The notes under the pieces were generated by a model, which saw only the letters and a list, made by a program, of their open reading frames with translations, had not been told where the DNA came from and did no database searches. This document shows, in pieces, positions 63,570 through 64,000 of a stretch of DNA of 64,000 bases (positions are counted from its first letter, which is position 1; each line of letters starts with the position of its first letter). Source of the DNA: Riemerella anatipestifer (GTDB lineage Bacteria; Bacteroidota; Bacteroidia; Flavobacteriales; Weeksellaceae); assembly GCF_009670965.2 (NCBI RefSeq), contig NZ_CP073239.1:310001-374000 (forward strand), in the 5' to 3' direction. Position numbers and translations under genes: made by a program.

Positions 63570-64000
63570 ATGGCAAAATTAACATCAAGAAGCGAGGATT
63601 ATAGCAAATGGTATAATGAGTTGGTAGTGAAGGCTGATTTAGCCGAAAACTCAGGTGTAAGAGGCTGTATGGTAATTAAACCCTATGGCTATGCTATTTG
63701 GGAAAAAATGCGTGACGAACTAGATAAAAAATTTAAAGAAACTGGTCACGAAAATGCTTACTTCCCTATTTTTGTTCCTAAAAGTCTTTTTGAAGCGGAG
63801 GAAAAAAATGCAGAAGGTTTTGCCAAAGAATGTGCTGTAGTAACCCACTACCGTCTAAAAACAGACCCTGAAAATCCACAAAAACTTATGGTAGATCCTG
63901 AGGCTAAACTAGAGGAAGAACTTATTGTAAGACCTACTTCTGAGGCTATTATTTGGAATACTTATAAAAACTGGGTACAATCTTACAGAGATTTACCTAT
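63570..64000 (+). CDS. proS: prolyl-tRNA synthetase, N-terminal part
   Basis: The first 143 codons of a gene that runs off the right edge. The start [20 protein letters not shown] and the blocks [29 protein letters not shown] and [18 protein letters not shown] (motif 2 region) match the eukaryote/archaeal-like (ProS type 3) class, not the long bacterial type with an inserted editing domain. Confidence 0.93.
   Translation, partial: MAKLTSRSEDYSKWYNELVVKADLAENSGVRGCMVIKPYGYAIWEKMRDELDKKFKETGHENAYFPIFVPKSLFEAEEKNAEGFAKECAVVTHYRLKTDPENPQKLMVDPEAKLEEELIVRPTSEAIIWNTYKNWVQSYRDLP

Overview
The window is AT-rich chromosomal DNA from a member of the phylum Bacteroidota, most likely the Flavobacteriales and within them the Chryseobacterium/Riemerella group (Weeksellaceae). 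Evidence: a fused LpxC-FabZ protein, a type IX secretion (T9SS) sorting domain, a mevalonate-pathway decarboxylase, the Bacteroidota -7 promoter element TAnnTTTG ahead of many genes, almost no Shine-Dalgarno sequences, and protein sequences typical of that group. The species cannot be fixed from the sequence alone. Almost all of the window is core genome, with a few small accessory islets.

Layout. 1-5.9 kb (minus strand): lipid A genes lpxA (partial), lpxC-fabZ and lpxD, an HD phosphohydrolase, then menC and fbp. 6-9.1 kb (plus): aspartokinase and a two-domain OlsF-like aminolipid acyltransferase. 9.2-10.6 kb: tRNA-Phe followed by three small poorly known genes. 10.7-15.3 kb: a large dnaE with an N-terminal DnaQ-type exonuclease. 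15.5-18.1 kb: rpsO and pnp, followed by an array of 84-bp tandem repeats. 18.7-23.7 kb: nucleoid-associated protein, mdh, recQ, fmt. 23.8-26.7 kb (minus): tyrosine catabolism (hppD, an exported protein, fahA). 26.8-30.3 kb: a possible accessory islet with a 22-bp palindromic repeat cluster, an HU-like protein, a 732-aa surface protein and a 640-bp hairpin-rich spacer.

30.4-38.2 kb (plus): lpxK, punA, dnaB, rnhA, an unknown exported protein, tyrS and an esterase, interrupted by a minus-strand SIMPL-domain gene. 38.2-43.1 kb (minus): an apparent operon of acyl-CoA ligase, mvaD, a VOC protein, purK and purE. 43.4-44.6 kb: an M48 metallopeptidase lipoprotein and a small membrane protein. 44.6-50.5 kb (minus): mlaE-mlaF-porin, a sugar-phosphate transferase, queE, rpsP-rimM and a minimal T9SS protein. 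50.6-53.6 kb: hemB, a lipoprotein coupled to a frameshifted gene remnant, and murI. 53.8-62.3 kb (minus): lpdA, an ABC exporter pair, grpE-dnaJ, an Nramp transporter with a palindromic operator, and an OmpP1/FadL porin. 62.4-64 kb: a Trp/Gly-rich lipoprotein and the start of proS.

No CRISPR array, defence island, prophage or transposase is visible. The most unusual items are the two repeat clusters, the frameshifted gene/lipoprotein pair at 52.3 kb, DnaJ lacking one of its two zinc sites, the exonuclease-DnaE fusion, the OlsF-like lipid enzyme, the palindrome overlapping the Nramp promoter, and several genes whose promoter lies so close to the start codon that the mRNA should be leaderless.
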